DNA of 64,000 nucleotides from the NCBI RefSeq assembly GCF_030246905.1, contig NZ_CP126741.1, positions 2,418,001-2,482,000 on the forward strand, read 5' to 3'. The DNA comes from Microbacterium sp. zg-Y818 (GTDB lineage Bacteria; Actinomycetota; Actinomycetes; Actinomycetales; Microbacteriaceae). Made by a program: the position numbers and the translations under genes. The notes below the pieces were generated by a model that made no database searches, was not told the DNA's origin, and saw only the letters and a list, made by a program, of their open reading frames with translations. Below are positions 8,718 to 17,439 of the stretch, one piece after another (within the stretch, counting starts at the first letter, position 1; each line of letters starts with the position of its first letter).

Positions 8718-9736
8718 GTGACGTGCCCGACCGCCCGCCTCTGCGGGTGACGATCAGCGACGTCGCCGCGGCGGCGGGGGTCTCGCGGGCCACCGCGACC
8801 CGTGCGCTCAAGGGCGAGGGACGCTTCGCCGAGGAGACCCGTGCGCGCATTCTCGAGATCTGCGAGCGCCTGGGCTACGTGCCGAACACCATGGCGGCAG
8901 AACTCGCCGCCGGACGCACCGGCACCGTCGGGCTGCTGCTGCGCGACGCCAGCAACCCTGCCTACGGCCTGCTGTTCTCGTGCCTGCAGGACGAAGCGAA
9001 TCGGTGCGGGCTGGACCTTGTGACCGTGACGATCGGCGCCGATACCGGCGGCACGAAGCAGGTCACCGCCCTGCAGCGGCTGCTGGGTATGCGGGTCGCC
9101 GGCCTCATCGTCGCCACCGGCGGCGTGACCAGCAGCCAGCTGGACCCCTTCGCCGACCAGGTGCCGATCATCCGCGCAGGCCGCGACGCCGTCGGCGACC
9201 GCGTGCATTCGGTCGCCTACGACGAGCACGCCCACGGCACTCTGCTCGCCGACCACGTCCACTCCCTCGGGCACCGCCGGGTCGCGGTGCTGGCGACCGA
9301 CCCCGCGGCATCCTTCCCCGAGCATGTGCGAGCCAGCGCCATGCGTGAGCGGCTGGAGGCCATCGGCGTCGAGGTCGAGACGGTGCACGTGACGGCCGCG
9401 CCGGACGACGGCGTGGACGCGGTTGTCGCGCTGGCCTCTTCCCGACGGATCACCGCCGTGCTGTGCCCCTCGGACTACCGTCAGCTGGCGGTGCTGCGCG
9501 CCGCGCGGGCGGCAGACCTCGACGTTCCCCGCGACCTCAGCGTCACCGGGTGCGACGGCATCCTTCCCGGCGCGGATCTGCTGGGCCTCACCACTGTGCG
9601 CATACCCGTCGAGCAGGTGGCGCGGGAGACCGTCGAGGCGATGCAGCACCTTCTCGCCTCCGGTGACGACGGCGTGGTCCGTCGCTCCCACGCCGGTCCC
9701 CTCGTCCCCGGGTCGACGGCGGCCGCGCCGTCTTGA
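8714..9736 (+). CDS. LacI family transcriptional regulator
   Basis: A 340-residue repressor with an N-terminal helix-turn-helix, ISDVAAAAGVSRATATRAL near residues 13-31, then a periplasmic-binding-protein-like sensor domain. GTG 8714 overlaps the permease stop. Being encoded inside the operon it probably senses the imported ligand or a product and controls this cluster. I could not see a convincing palindromic operator near the operon promoter, so the target is inferred from position only. Confidence 0.88.
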   Translation: MSDVPDRPPLRVTISDVAAAAGVSRATATRALKGEGRFAEETRARILEICERLGYVPNTMAAELAAGRTGTVGLLLRDASNPAYGLLFSCLQDEANRCGLDLVTVTIGADTGGTKQVTALQRLLGMRVAGLIVATGGVTSSQLDPFADQVPIIRAGRDAVGDRVHSVAYDEHAHGTLLADHVHSLGHRRVAVLATDPAASFPEHVRASAMRERLEAIGVEVETVHVTAAPDDGVDAVVALASSRRITAVLCPSDYRQLAVLRAARAADLDVPRDLSVTGCDGILPGADLLGLTTVRIPVEQVARETVEAMQHLLASGDDGVVRRSHAGPLVPGSTAAAPS

Positions 9737-9818
9737 CCCCGCAGCCGCCGGGTCGCGCCCTGCCCCGCACCCGGCGCCGCATCCGAGCTCTTCCCGAGAC
9801 CCCCGAAGGAACGACCCG

Positions 9819-10700
9819 ATGATCGTCAGTGAACACCCCCGGCCCGCGAAGACCTTCGTGCACCTGGCCGACACCCATCTGCCCGGCGAGCACACGCTCC
9901 TGTACGGCGCCGCCGACGCCGACGGGCACCTGGCCGCCTTGCTCGAGCGGATCGAGACCAGCGGCCTGCGCCCCGACGCGCTGCTGTTGGCGGGGGACCT
10001 CGTCGACCGGGGCGACCGGTCGGCGTACCGTCGGCTGCTCGCCCTCGTCGAGCCCGTCGCCGAGCGGATCGGCGCCGAGGTGGTGTGGGCCGCGGGCAAC
10101 CACGACGACCGCGCCGCGATGCGCGCGGAGCTGCCGCTGCCGGACGCGGCCGACCCGGCATCGCCCGTCTGCTTCACCCGCTGGTTCGGAGGGCTCCGCG
10201 TGCTGGTGCTGGATTCGACCGTGCCTGGCGAGCACTGGGGAGAGATCGGTCCCGAGCAGCAGTCCTGGCTGCGCGACGAGCTCTCGACGTCTGCACCCGA
10301 GGGCAGCCTGCTGGTGGTGCACCACCCGCCGCTTCCGACCGTGCTCGATCTTGCGGTGACGGTGGAGCTGCGCGGGCAGGAGGCGCTCGCGAACGTGCTG
10401 CGCGGATCGGATGTGCGGGCGATCCTGTCGGGGCACGTGCACCACCCGTCGTTCGGCGCGTTCGCCGGCATTCCCGTCGCCGTCGCGTCGTCGAGCGCGT
10501 ACGGACAGGATCTCGCGACCGCCGTGGGTTCGACGCGGGGGCAGGATGCCGCGCAGGGCTACAACCTGGTGCACGTCTATGCCGACACGATCGTGCACTC
10601 CCCCGTCGCGCTGGGGCGCGGTTCGACCGTCGGCGAGCACGTGCCCGCCGACGAGGCCGCCCGCCGCATCGCCGCCGCCGGCATCGCCTGGCGCGAGTGA
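9819..10700 (+). CDS. Calcineurin-like phosphodiesterase, end of ABC operon
   Basis: ATG 9819 follows GAAGGA with eight bases of spacing. The 293-residue enzyme has the class III cyclic nucleotide phosphodiesterase/GpdQ-like set of metal motifs: DTH (near 18), GDLVDRGD (near 67), GNHDD (near 95), HHPP (near 168) and GHVHH (near 207). It should hydrolyse a phosphodiester in the cytoplasm. Lying 82 bases after the regulator, it probably processes what the upstream importer brings in, for example a glycerophosphodiester-like compound. The gene ends in GAG-TGA, and the stop lies within a GTGAGTATTC repeat. Confidence 0.82.
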   Translation: MIVSEHPRPAKTFVHLADTHLPGEHTLLYGAADADGHLAALLERIETSGLRPDALLLAGDLVDRGDRSAYRRLLALVEPVAERIGAEVVWAAGNHDDRAAMRAELPLPDAADPASPVCFTRWFGGLRVLVLDSTVPGEHWGEIGPEQQSWLRDELSTSAPEGSLLVVHHPPLPTVLDLAVTVELRGQEALANVLRGSDVRAILSGHVHHPSFGAFAGIPVAVASSSAYGQDLATAVGSTRGQDAAQGYNLVHVYADTIVHSPVALGRGSTVGEHVPADEAARRIAAAGIAWRE

Positions 10701-10706
10701 GTATTC
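10697..10706 (+). repeat. GTGAGTAYTC element overlapping a stop codon
   Basis: GTGAGTATTC begins at 10697, and its second to fourth bases are the TGA stop of the phosphodiesterase. This is one member of a family seen also at 20469, 20489, 49648 and 63241-63310. Confidence 0.7.
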
Positions 10707-10784
10707 GGCGGTGGAAGGAGCTGTCAACCACTGGGACGGGCTCGCGACGATTCGTAGCCTGAGGAGAAACCGAAAGGACTCTCC

Positions 10785-11393
10785 ATGCTCCGTGCCCTCG
10801 TCCTCAACTGCACTCTGAAGCCCTCGCCCGCCGAGTCCAGCACCGACCTGCTCGCCCAGCAGGTGCTCGACGCCCTCGCCGCCCACGACGTCACGGGCGA
10901 GACCGTGCGCGTGGTCGACCACGACGTCAAGCCCGGAGTCGAAGCCGACATGGGCGACGGCGACGAATGGCCGCTGATCCGCGGGCGCGTGCTGGCATCC
11001 GACATCCTCGTCTTCGCCACCCCCACCTGGGTCGGCCACATGTCGAGCGTCGCCCAGCGCGTGATCGAGCGACTGGATGCCGAGATCTCCGAGACCGACG
11101 ACGAGGGCCGCCCGCTGCTCGCCGGAAAGGTCGCCGTCGTCGCCGTCGTGGGCAACGAGGATGGCGCGCACGCCGTCATCGCGGATGCCTTCCAGGGCCT
11201 CAACGACGTCGGATTCACGATCCCGTCGCAGGGCGGCGTCTACTGGAACGGCGAGGCCATGCAGACCACCGACTACAAGGACCTCGACGAAATGCCGGAA
11301 GCCGTCGCGACCACCACCGAGACAGTGGCCCGCCACGCCGCGCACCTTGCGGCGCTCCTCAAGGAGCGCCCTTTCCCGGCTCCGGCCTCCTGA
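10785..11393 (+). CDS. Flavodoxin-like NAD(P)H-dependent oxidoreductase
   Basis: The 202-residue protein has the flavodoxin fold signature: an N-terminal strand LRALVLNCTLKPSPAESST that wraps the FMN phosphate, then DILVFATPTWVGHMSS near residues 66-80, typical of NADPH-dependent FMN reductases and the WrbA/azoreductase group. It is cytoplasmic and probably reduces quinones or other small molecules with FMN. AAAGGA lies seven bases upstream of the ATG, and TAGCCT at 10754-10759 could be its -10 box. It stands alone. Confidence 0.82.
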   Translation: MLRALVLNCTLKPSPAESSTDLLAQQVLDALAAHDVTGETVRVVDHDVKPGVEADMGDGDEWPLIRGRVLASDILVFATPTWVGHMSSVAQRVIERLDAEISETDDEGRPLLAGKVAVVAVVGNEDGAHAVIADAFQGLNDVGFTIPSQGGVYWNGEAMQTTDYKDLDEMPEAVATTTETVARHAAHLAALLKERPFPAPAS

Positions 11394-11411
11394 ACGGCGG
11401 GCGGGGCCGGT

Positions 11412-12749
11412 TCAGTCGTCGCGAACGGCCCCGGCGCCCGCCTCGACAGGGCCATCTGCGTCCACCGAAGCCACGGAAGCAACGGACGCAACCGGCGCGA
11501 CGGGCACGCCCGAACCCACCGCAACCCGCCGCCCGCGCCGCTCCACCGCGAGGTTGATCACCGCGAGCAGCAGGACGACCCCCGCCGCGACAAGCGGGAA
11601 CGCCATCGCCGTCTCGACGCCGAAGTCCTCCGCGACCGCTCCGGTCACGGCCGAAGCCAGCGACTGTGCGAGGGCGACCGACGACCCGAGCACCGTCATC
11701 ACGGTCGCCGTGCGCCCGATGGGGCTGCGGTTGCCGGCGAGGCTGAAGAGGGTCACGAGCGTCGGACCGACGCCCAGCCCCATGATCGCCAGCGCCACGG
11801 TGACGGCGGTGACCGTGCCGCTCAGCGTGAAGGCGGCCGTCGCCCCCACCAGCACGGCGGCGAACAGCATCCAGCGCCACCGCAGCGCGAACCGGGTCGG
11901 CAGCAGCGCGACCGCAAGGGCCAGCACCGCCGACCCGATCCCCATCACGCCGTACAGCAGCGCCGCCGAGTCCACGTCGCCCTGTGCCTTCATGAAGGCG
12001 GTGAGCGACGTCAGCGTCGTGCCGAAGAACGCGCCGACGGCGAACGTCGCCGCGACGATGACCAGCACCGGCATGCGCAGCAGCTCGCGCGCGGGCGCGA
12101 TCACGGCCGGCTCGTCCCCCGCGACGGGCGAGGCCGCGCGTGCGGTCGGATGCAGCGCGAACGCGGTGACGAAGACGAAGCTCAGCACAGCGGCGCCGGC
12201 CACAGGCGCCCACGGCGCGATGAACGAGGCGAGCACGCCGACGACGACGGGCCCGATGACGAACGCCGTCTCGTCGGCGGCCGACTCGTACGCCATGGTG
12301 CGCGAGAACGTTCGCTCGCGGCGCGACACCGTGAGGCGCTCGCGGATGATCGCCATCAGCCGGCTGCGCGACATCGCCGCCGCCTGCGGGGCGGTCAGGC
12401 CGATCAGCAGGGCTGCGAGAAGCAGCATCCAATCCGCCGTCGCCGCTGCCACGACGAATGGGAACGCCGCCAGCAGGGCGCTGTTGACCAGCCCCAGTGG
12501 CACGAGCACCCGGCGCTGGCCGTGGCGGTCCACCGCGTCGCCGACGATCGGACCGGCGATGACCGTGCCGATGCCGACTGCGGCCGAGGTGAGGCCGCCG
12601 AGCGCCACCGAGCCGGTGGAGGAGACGACGAGCGTCAGCACGCCGACGACCATCATGGCGAACGGCAGACGCGCGAGGAACGCGATCGGGAAGTACCAGG
12701 GACCGGTGTGGACGATCAGCGGGCGATCATCAACGGCGGGAGCAGACAT
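11412..12749 (-). CDS. MFS transporter
   Basis: The 445-residue protein has about 12 membrane helices and the loop 2-3 motif GDAVDRHGQRR (near residue 58) of the major facilitator superfamily. A second copy of the pattern around GNRSPIGRTATVM marks the second half. It is most like actinobacterial drug or metabolite exporters, but the substrate is unknown. The C-terminal tail repeats VASVASV and is low complexity. ATG 12749 has GAGG nine bases upstream. It converges on the flavodoxin gene and is divergent from the ROK regulator. Confidence 0.82.
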   Translation of the reverse strand: MSAPAVDDRPLIVHTGPWYFPIAFLARLPFAMMVVGVLTLVVSSTGSVALGGLTSAAVGIGTVIAGPIVGDAVDRHGQRRVLVPLGLVNSALLAAFPFVVAAATADWMLLLAALLIGLTAPQAAAMSRSRLMAIIRERLTVSRRERTFSRTMAYESAADETAFVIGPVVVGVLASFIAPWAPVAGAAVLSFVFVTAFALHPTARAASPVAGDEPAVIAPARELLRMPVLVIVAATFAVGAFFGTTLTSLTAFMKAQGDVDSAALLYGVMGIGSAVLALAVALLPTRFALRWRWMLFAAVLVGATAAFTLSGTVTAVTVALAIMGLGVGPTLVTLFSLAGNRSPIGRTATVMTVLGSSVALAQSLASAVTGAVAEDFGVETAMAFPLVAAGVVLLLAVINLAVERRGRRVAVGSGVPVAPVASVASVASVDADGPVEAGAGAVRDD

Positions 12750-12918
12750 GGCGAAGACCTCGGTTCGGCGGGCAGGTTCAGACGTGCCGCCTTGCCTTTC
12801 CAGCAGGTAGATGCACCGTGTCGTGCGCCGGAGAACCCAGACGCACCGCATCAAGGATACCGGCCCTTACCTGAGCGGGCGCTACGCTCGTCGGAAGATC
12901 CGACAGAGCAGGTGCGCA

Positions 12919-14148
12919 ATGGCCCGTCGCGGCGCCAACCAACCGAGCGTCGGCGGCTTCAACCAGGCGGTGATCCTCGACCAGATCCGCCGATCCGGCG
13001 GCCTCAGCCGGGTGGAGCTCGCCGCGCTCACCGGCCTGTCCGCCCAGACCGTGTCGAACATCACGCAACGACTGATGGATGCCGGCATCGTCGCAGAAGC
13101 CGGCCGCACCTCGGTGACCCCGGGACCGGGCAAGCCCCGCACCACGCTGCGCCTCGCACCGGGCAGCCGGTTCGCACTGGGGGTTCACGTGGATCCCAGC
13201 GTGCTGAGCTTCGTGATGCTGGGGATCGACGGCGAAGTCGTCGCCCGTCACCATCACCCCACCCCCGACGCCAACGACCCCGAGCACACCGTGCGGCTGA
13301 TCACCAGGGAGCTCGAGCGACTGGTGGATGCCACCGGCGTGGACCGCACCCGCATCGTGGGGGTCGGGATCGCCGCCCCCGGACCCATCGACGCCGGGCG
13401 GGGAGTCGTGGTCGACCCGCCGAACCTCGGCGGCTGGCACCGGGTGACGCTGCGTGACGCGATCGCGCGGGCGACCGGCTTTGCGGTCGTGCTCGACAAG
13501 GACGTCACCGCCGCGGCCGTCGCCGAGCGCTGGGTCTCGACCGACACCACCGGCAGCTTCGCGTTCCTCTACCTCGGCACTGGTCTCGGCGTGGGGTTGA
13601 TGCTCCCCGATGACGTGGTGCGCGGCGGCTCGGGCAACGCCGGCGAGATCGGCCACATCGTCACCGACCCGACCGGTGCACCCTGCGCGTGCGGCCTGCG
13701 CGGCTGCGTGGCCGTGAGCTGCACGCCGGCGGCCCTCGTGGCCGAGGCCGAGGAGCTCGGCATCCTCCCCGCCGGCCGCACGTCTGATGACCCGGTCACC
13801 ATCGACCACGCCTTCTCGGCGCTCGTCGGCCGCGCAGGCGCCGGCGATCCCCTCGCCGGTCTGCTGCTCGACCGCGCCGCGCACCGGGTCGCCCGCGCAC
13901 TGTCGGTGGTCTGCAACCTGCTGGATGTCGACCGCGTCGTGCTCGGGGGTCCACTGTGGTCGCGGCTGGCCCCCTGGTTCGATCCCCAGGTGGCGGAGGC
14001 GCTGGAAGGCCTGCGGGTCGCCCGGGGCCTTCACGACGTCACGGTGGTCGGGACGGCGCTGGGCGACGACGTGGGCGCGATCGGAGCGGCATGCCTCATC
14101 CTCGATGAGGTGCTGACGCCGCGGCCGACCTCACTGTTGCGCAATTGA
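12919..14148 (+). CDS. ROK family transcriptional regulator of the mannoside operon
   Basis: The 409-residue protein begins with a winged helix (GGLSRVELAALTGLSAQTVS near residues 27-46) and continues with a ROK sugar-kinase-like domain. The zinc site is complete: H246 in GEIGHIV, and C256, C258 and C263 in CACGLRGC, as in NagC and Mlc. It lies just upstream of, and on the same strand as, a sugar ABC transporter and an alpha-mannosidase. It probably represses them until the sugar binds. A 23-bp palindrome 22 bases past its stop is the likely binding site. Confidence 0.9.
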   Translation: MARRGANQPSVGGFNQAVILDQIRRSGGLSRVELAALTGLSAQTVSNITQRLMDAGIVAEAGRTSVTPGPGKPRTTLRLAPGSRFALGVHVDPSVLSFVMLGIDGEVVARHHHPTPDANDPEHTVRLITRELERLVDATGVDRTRIVGVGIAAPGPIDAGRGVVVDPPNLGGWHRVTLRDAIARATGFAVVLDKDVTAAAVAERWVSTDTTGSFAFLYLGTGLGVGLMLPDDVVRGGSGNAGEIGHIVTDPTGAPCACGLRGCVAVSCTPAALVAEAEELGILPAGRTSDDPVTIDHAFSALVGRAGAGDPLAGLLLDRAAHRVARALSVVCNLLDVDRVVLGGPLWSRLAPWFDPQVAEALEGLRVARGLHDVTVVGTALGDDVGAIGAACLILDEVLTPRPTSLLRN

Positions 14149-14170
14149 CACCTTCCCCGCTTGACATCCT

Positions 14171-14193
14171 TTAAGTCCATTCGATTGACTTAA
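14171..14193. promoter_or_regulatory. Palindromic operator, probable ROK-binding site
   Basis: TTAAGTC at 14171-14177 and its exact reverse complement GACTTAA at 14187-14193 are separated by nine bases. The site is 23 bp overall, the size and AT-ended form of known NagC/Mlc operators. Two TTGACA hexamers (14145-14150 and 14161-14166) lie just upstream, so a bound protein would block the promoter of the sugar operon. I could not fix the -10 box. Confidence 0.7.
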
Positions 14194-14250
14194 TGCCGCG
14201 AGGCGCCAGCCGCCTCTGCCTACCCCGGGGCCCAGCAAAGGAGCAGCACC

Positions 14251-15615
14251 ATGAGGGCATTGCCGACCGTCACCGCCGCCACCGCCTGCGTCGCACTCGC
14301 CCTCGTGCTCGGCGGGTGCTCCGCCGACGGCGGGGATTCCACCGACGGCGACACCGTCACCGTCGTCTACTCGAAGACCGATTCGTTCACGGCGCTGGAC
14401 ACCCTCCTCACCCAGGCGAAGGAGCAGTTCGAAGCCGAGAACGAAGGGGTCACCGTCGAGCTGCAGCCCATCACCGCGACCGACGACGAGTACAAGACCC
14501 GCCTGCAGCTGTCGCTCGGCTCCCCCGACACCGCCCCCGACGTGTTCTACGAGGACACCTTCAACGTGCGCAGCGACGTCGAAGCGGGCTATCTGCTCAA
14601 CCTCGACGAGTACCTCGCGGGCTGGGACGAGTGGGAGATGTTCGACGAGGCGGCCAAGACGGCCGGTCAAGGCGAGGACGGCAGCGTCTACGCCCTGCCG
14701 CTCGGCACCGACACTCGGGTGATCTGGTACAACAAGAACGTTCTGGATGCCGCCGGCGTCGAGGTGCCCTGGCAGCCCGAAAGCTGGGACGACATCCTCG
14801 ACGCAGCCGCGAAGATCAAGGCAAGCCAGCCCGACGTGGTGCCCTTCAACATGTACGCGGGCACCGGCACGGGCGAGGGCACCGTGATGCAGAGCTTCTA
14901 CCAGCTGCTCTACGGCACCGGCGACGGCACCGGCCTCTACGACGACGAAGAGGGCAAGTGGGTCGTGGAGTCGCAGGGGTTCGTCGACGCGCTGACGTTC
15001 CTCGAGACGCTGTACTCCGAGGGCTACGCCGTTTCCCCCGACCGCGCGCTCGACCCCAACGTCTGGCAGGCGGTGTTCGGTGAGATGTTCCCGCAGGACG
15101 GACTCGGCGGCACCGTCGAGGGCTCCTACACCCCGTCGTTCTGGGAAGAGGGCGGCGCTTACCCGTGGCCGGAGTACGGCGACGTCATGGGCGTGGCGCT
15201 GTTTCCCACTCAGGACGGACAAGGCCCCGCCGGCGTCAGCATGTCGGGCGGCTGGACCCTCGCGGCATCCGCCCAGACCGACGTACCCGACCTCGCCTTC
15301 GAGTTCATGACCACCGTGCTCAACGAGGAGAACTCGCTCTGGTACGCCATCAACAACGCCCAGATCGCGGTGCGCACCGATGTCGCGGCCGACCCGACGT
15401 ACCTCGAGGCGAACCCGTTCGTGGGTCCGGTCTCCGAGGCGGTGGCGGTGACCAACTTCCGCCCCGCCAACAGCGACTACCCGCAGATCTCCGTCGCCGT
15501 GCAGCAGGCGACCGAGGCCGTGATCACGGGCCAGCAGACCGCCGCAGAAGCTGCGGCCGCCTACGACGACGCCGTGCGGCAGATCGTGGGCGATGAGAAG
15601 GTCATCGCACAGTAG
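14251..15615 (+). CDS. Sugar ABC transporter substrate-binding lipoprotein
   Basis: A 454-residue family 1 extracellular solute-binding protein. It has a lipoprotein signal ending LGGC (residue 24) and a mature protein beginning DTVTVVYSKTD. AAAGGAG precedes the ATG. The context of two MalFG-type permeases and a GH38 mannosidase suggests it binds alpha-mannosides or mannooligosaccharides at the cell surface. No ATPase is encoded here, so the transporter must use a shared ATPase (MsiK-like) from elsewhere, as is usual in actinobacteria. Confidence 0.88.
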   Translation: MRALPTVTAATACVALALVLGGCSADGGDSTDGDTVTVVYSKTDSFTALDTLLTQAKEQFEAENEGVTVELQPITATDDEYKTRLQLSLGSPDTAPDVFYEDTFNVRSDVEAGYLLNLDEYLAGWDEWEMFDEAAKTAGQGEDGSVYALPLGTDTRVIWYNKNVLDAAGVEVPWQPESWDDILDAAAKIKASQPDVVPFNMYAGTGTGEGTVMQSFYQLLYGTGDGTGLYDDEEGKWVVESQGFVDALTFLETLYSEGYAVSPDRALDPNVWQAVFGEMFPQDGLGGTVEGSYTPSFWEEGGAYPWPEYGDVMGVALFPTQDGQGPAGVSMSGGWTLAASAQTDVPDLAFEFMTTVLNEENSLWYAINNAQIAVRTDVAADPTYLEANPFVGPVSEAVAVTNFRPANSDYPQISVAVQQATEAVITGQQTAAEAAAAYDDAVRQIVGDEKVIAQ

Positions 15616-15617
15616 CG

Positions 15618-16553
15618 ATGACGATGACCACGATCGGACCGGCGCAGGACACGCGCGTCACGCGCAGGAGCGGCATCAGCAGGGGGACGACACCCGCCAG
15701 GGCGTTGCCGCTGGTGCCAGCCGGGGGGCTGCTCCTGGTGTTCCTCGCCGGTCCGATCGTGTGGGCCCTCTACGGCTCACTCACCGACCGCGCCCTCAGC
15801 GGAGCGCGGGCCGCCGACCCGCAGTTCATCGGGCTCGACAACTTCGCGCGCCTCTTCGCCGACCCCGTGCTGCCGCTGTCGATCGGCATCACGGTGGCCT
15901 TCGTCGTGGGGTCGGCGATCATCGGGCAGAACGTGCTGGGGCTGGTCCTCGCCGTGCTCTTCCGCGTGGGAAGCCGCGCCGTCACCGGCATCGTCGGCGT
16001 GCTCGTGGTGACGGCCTGGGTGCTGCCCGAGATCGTCGCCGCCTTCATCGGGTACGCCTTCCTCTCGGCCGACGGCACCCTCAACGCGATGCTGGCGGGC
16101 GTCGGCATCGCCGGGCCCAACTGGCTCTACGCCTTTCCCCTCGTGGCGATCATCATCGCCAACACGTGGCGGGGCACCGCGTTCTCGATGATGATCTACC
16201 GCGCCGCGCTCGACGACGTGCCGCTGGAAGTGATCGAGTCGTCGATGATCGACGGCGCAGGCGCGTGGCAGCGGCTGAGGCTGATCACTCTGCCGATGAT
16301 CCGCCCGACGATCTTCACGAACCTCATGCTGACGACCCTGCAGACCCTGTCGGTGTTCACCCTGATCTGGGTGATGACCAAGGGCGGGCCGGGGAACCTC
16401 TCGAGTACCCTGCCGGTGCTGGCGTACACCGAGGCCTTCCAGTTCGGCGACATCGGCTACGGCAACGCCATCGCCGTGGTCATGCTGGTGCTCGGCGCCG
16501 TCTTCTCGATCGGGTACGTGCTGTCGCTGCGCGCCGGCGGGAGCCGCACGTGA
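15618..16553 (+). CDS. Sugar ABC transporter permease, MalF/UgpA type
   Basis: The 311-residue protein has six membrane helices and the coupling loop EVIESSMIDGAGAWQRLRLI near residues 204-223. It starts two bases after the binding-protein stop and ends with a GTGA overlap with the second permease, so the two halves of the channel are translated together. Confidence 0.9.
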   Translation: MTMTTIGPAQDTRVTRRSGISRGTTPARALPLVPAGGLLLVFLAGPIVWALYGSLTDRALSGARAADPQFIGLDNFARLFADPVLPLSIGITVAFVVGSAIIGQNVLGLVLAVLFRVGSRAVTGIVGVLVVTAWVLPEIVAAFIGYAFLSADGTLNAMLAGVGIAGPNWLYAFPLVAIIIANTWRGTAFSMMIYRAALDDVPLEVIESSMIDGAGAWQRLRLITLPMIRPTIFTNLMLTTLQTLSVFTLIWVMTKGGPGNLSSTLPVLAYTEAFQFGDIGYGNAIAVVMLVLGAVFSIGYVLSLRAGGSRT

Positions 16554-17401
16554 GCGTCCGCGCTCCCAGCGTCGCCGCCCCCACGCGTGCCGCGACGCGG
16601 CTGTGGGCGAACCTGGTGCTGCTCGTCATCGGCCTCGTCTTCGCGCTTCCGCTGGCGTGGGTGGTGCTCGCCGCCTTCGACTCGGCGGCGAGCTACCAGG
16701 TGAAGATCCCCACGGCGCCGACCCTGCAGAACTTCGCCGACGTGCTCACCCCGCAGCTGACGCTCAGGCCACTGCTGAGCAGCCTGCTGCTGTCGACGGG
16801 CGCGGCCGTGGTGACCGTGGTCGTGGCGGTCCTCGCGGCGTATCCGCTGTCGCGGTACCGCTCGCGCTTCAACGGACCCTTCCTCTACGGCGTGCTCTTC
16901 GCCAGCTGCCTGCCGATCACGGCGATCATGGTGCCCGTCTACAGCCTCTTCGTGCAGCTGCGCCTCATCAACCAGCCGTGGGCGGTCGTGCTCTTCCTGG
17001 CCGCCAGCTCGCTGCCGATGGCCCTGTGGATGACGAAGAACTTCATGGATTCGGTGCCGGTGAGCCTCGAAGAGGCGGCGTGGGTCGACGGCGCGAGCGC
17101 CATGACGGCGCTGCGGCGCATCGTCGTGCCGCTCATGCGGCCGGCGATCAGCGTCGTCTTCGTCTTCGTCTTCCTGCAGGCGTGGGGAAACTTCTTCGTG
17201 CCGTTCGTACTGCTCTACTCCCCCGACTGGCAACCCGCAGCCGTGTCGATCTACGCGTTCTTCGGCCAATACGGCACCGTCGCCTACGGGCGCCTGGCTG
17301 CCTATTCGCTCGTGTACTCCCTGCCCGTACTCGGGCTGTACCTGCTCGTCACCCGCGGGCTGGGCGGCTCGTTCGCCCTCGCCGGCGCCGTCAAGGGCTG
17401 A
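16550..17401 (+). CDS. Sugar ABC transporter permease, MalG type
   Basis: Start GTG 16550 overlaps the previous stop. The 283-residue protein has six helices and the loop EEAAWVDGASAMTALRRI near residues 176-193 that contacts the ATPase. It pairs with the MalF-type permease. The mannosidase gene begins 38 bases downstream. Confidence 0.9.
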   Translation: MSVRAPSVAAPTRAATRLWANLVLLVIGLVFALPLAWVVLAAFDSAASYQVKIPTAPTLQNFADVLTPQLTLRPLLSSLLLSTGAAVVTVVVAVLAAYPLSRYRSRFNGPFLYGVLFASCLPITAIMVPVYSLFVQLRLINQPWAVVLFLAASSLPMALWMTKNFMDSVPVSLEEAAWVDGASAMTALRRIVVPLMRPAISVVFVFVFLQAWGNFFVPFVLLYSPDWQPAAVSIYAFFGQYGTVAYGRLAAYSLVYSLPVLGLYLLVTRGLGGSFALAGAVKG

Positions 17402-17439
17402 CCGCCCCCTGCCCTGCACTCCCGATCGGAGTTTCCGCC

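Noticed and set aside
16603..17439. N-terminal extension of the mannosidase
   Set aside because: It lies within the second permease gene in another frame. The GH38 protein begins at 17440.
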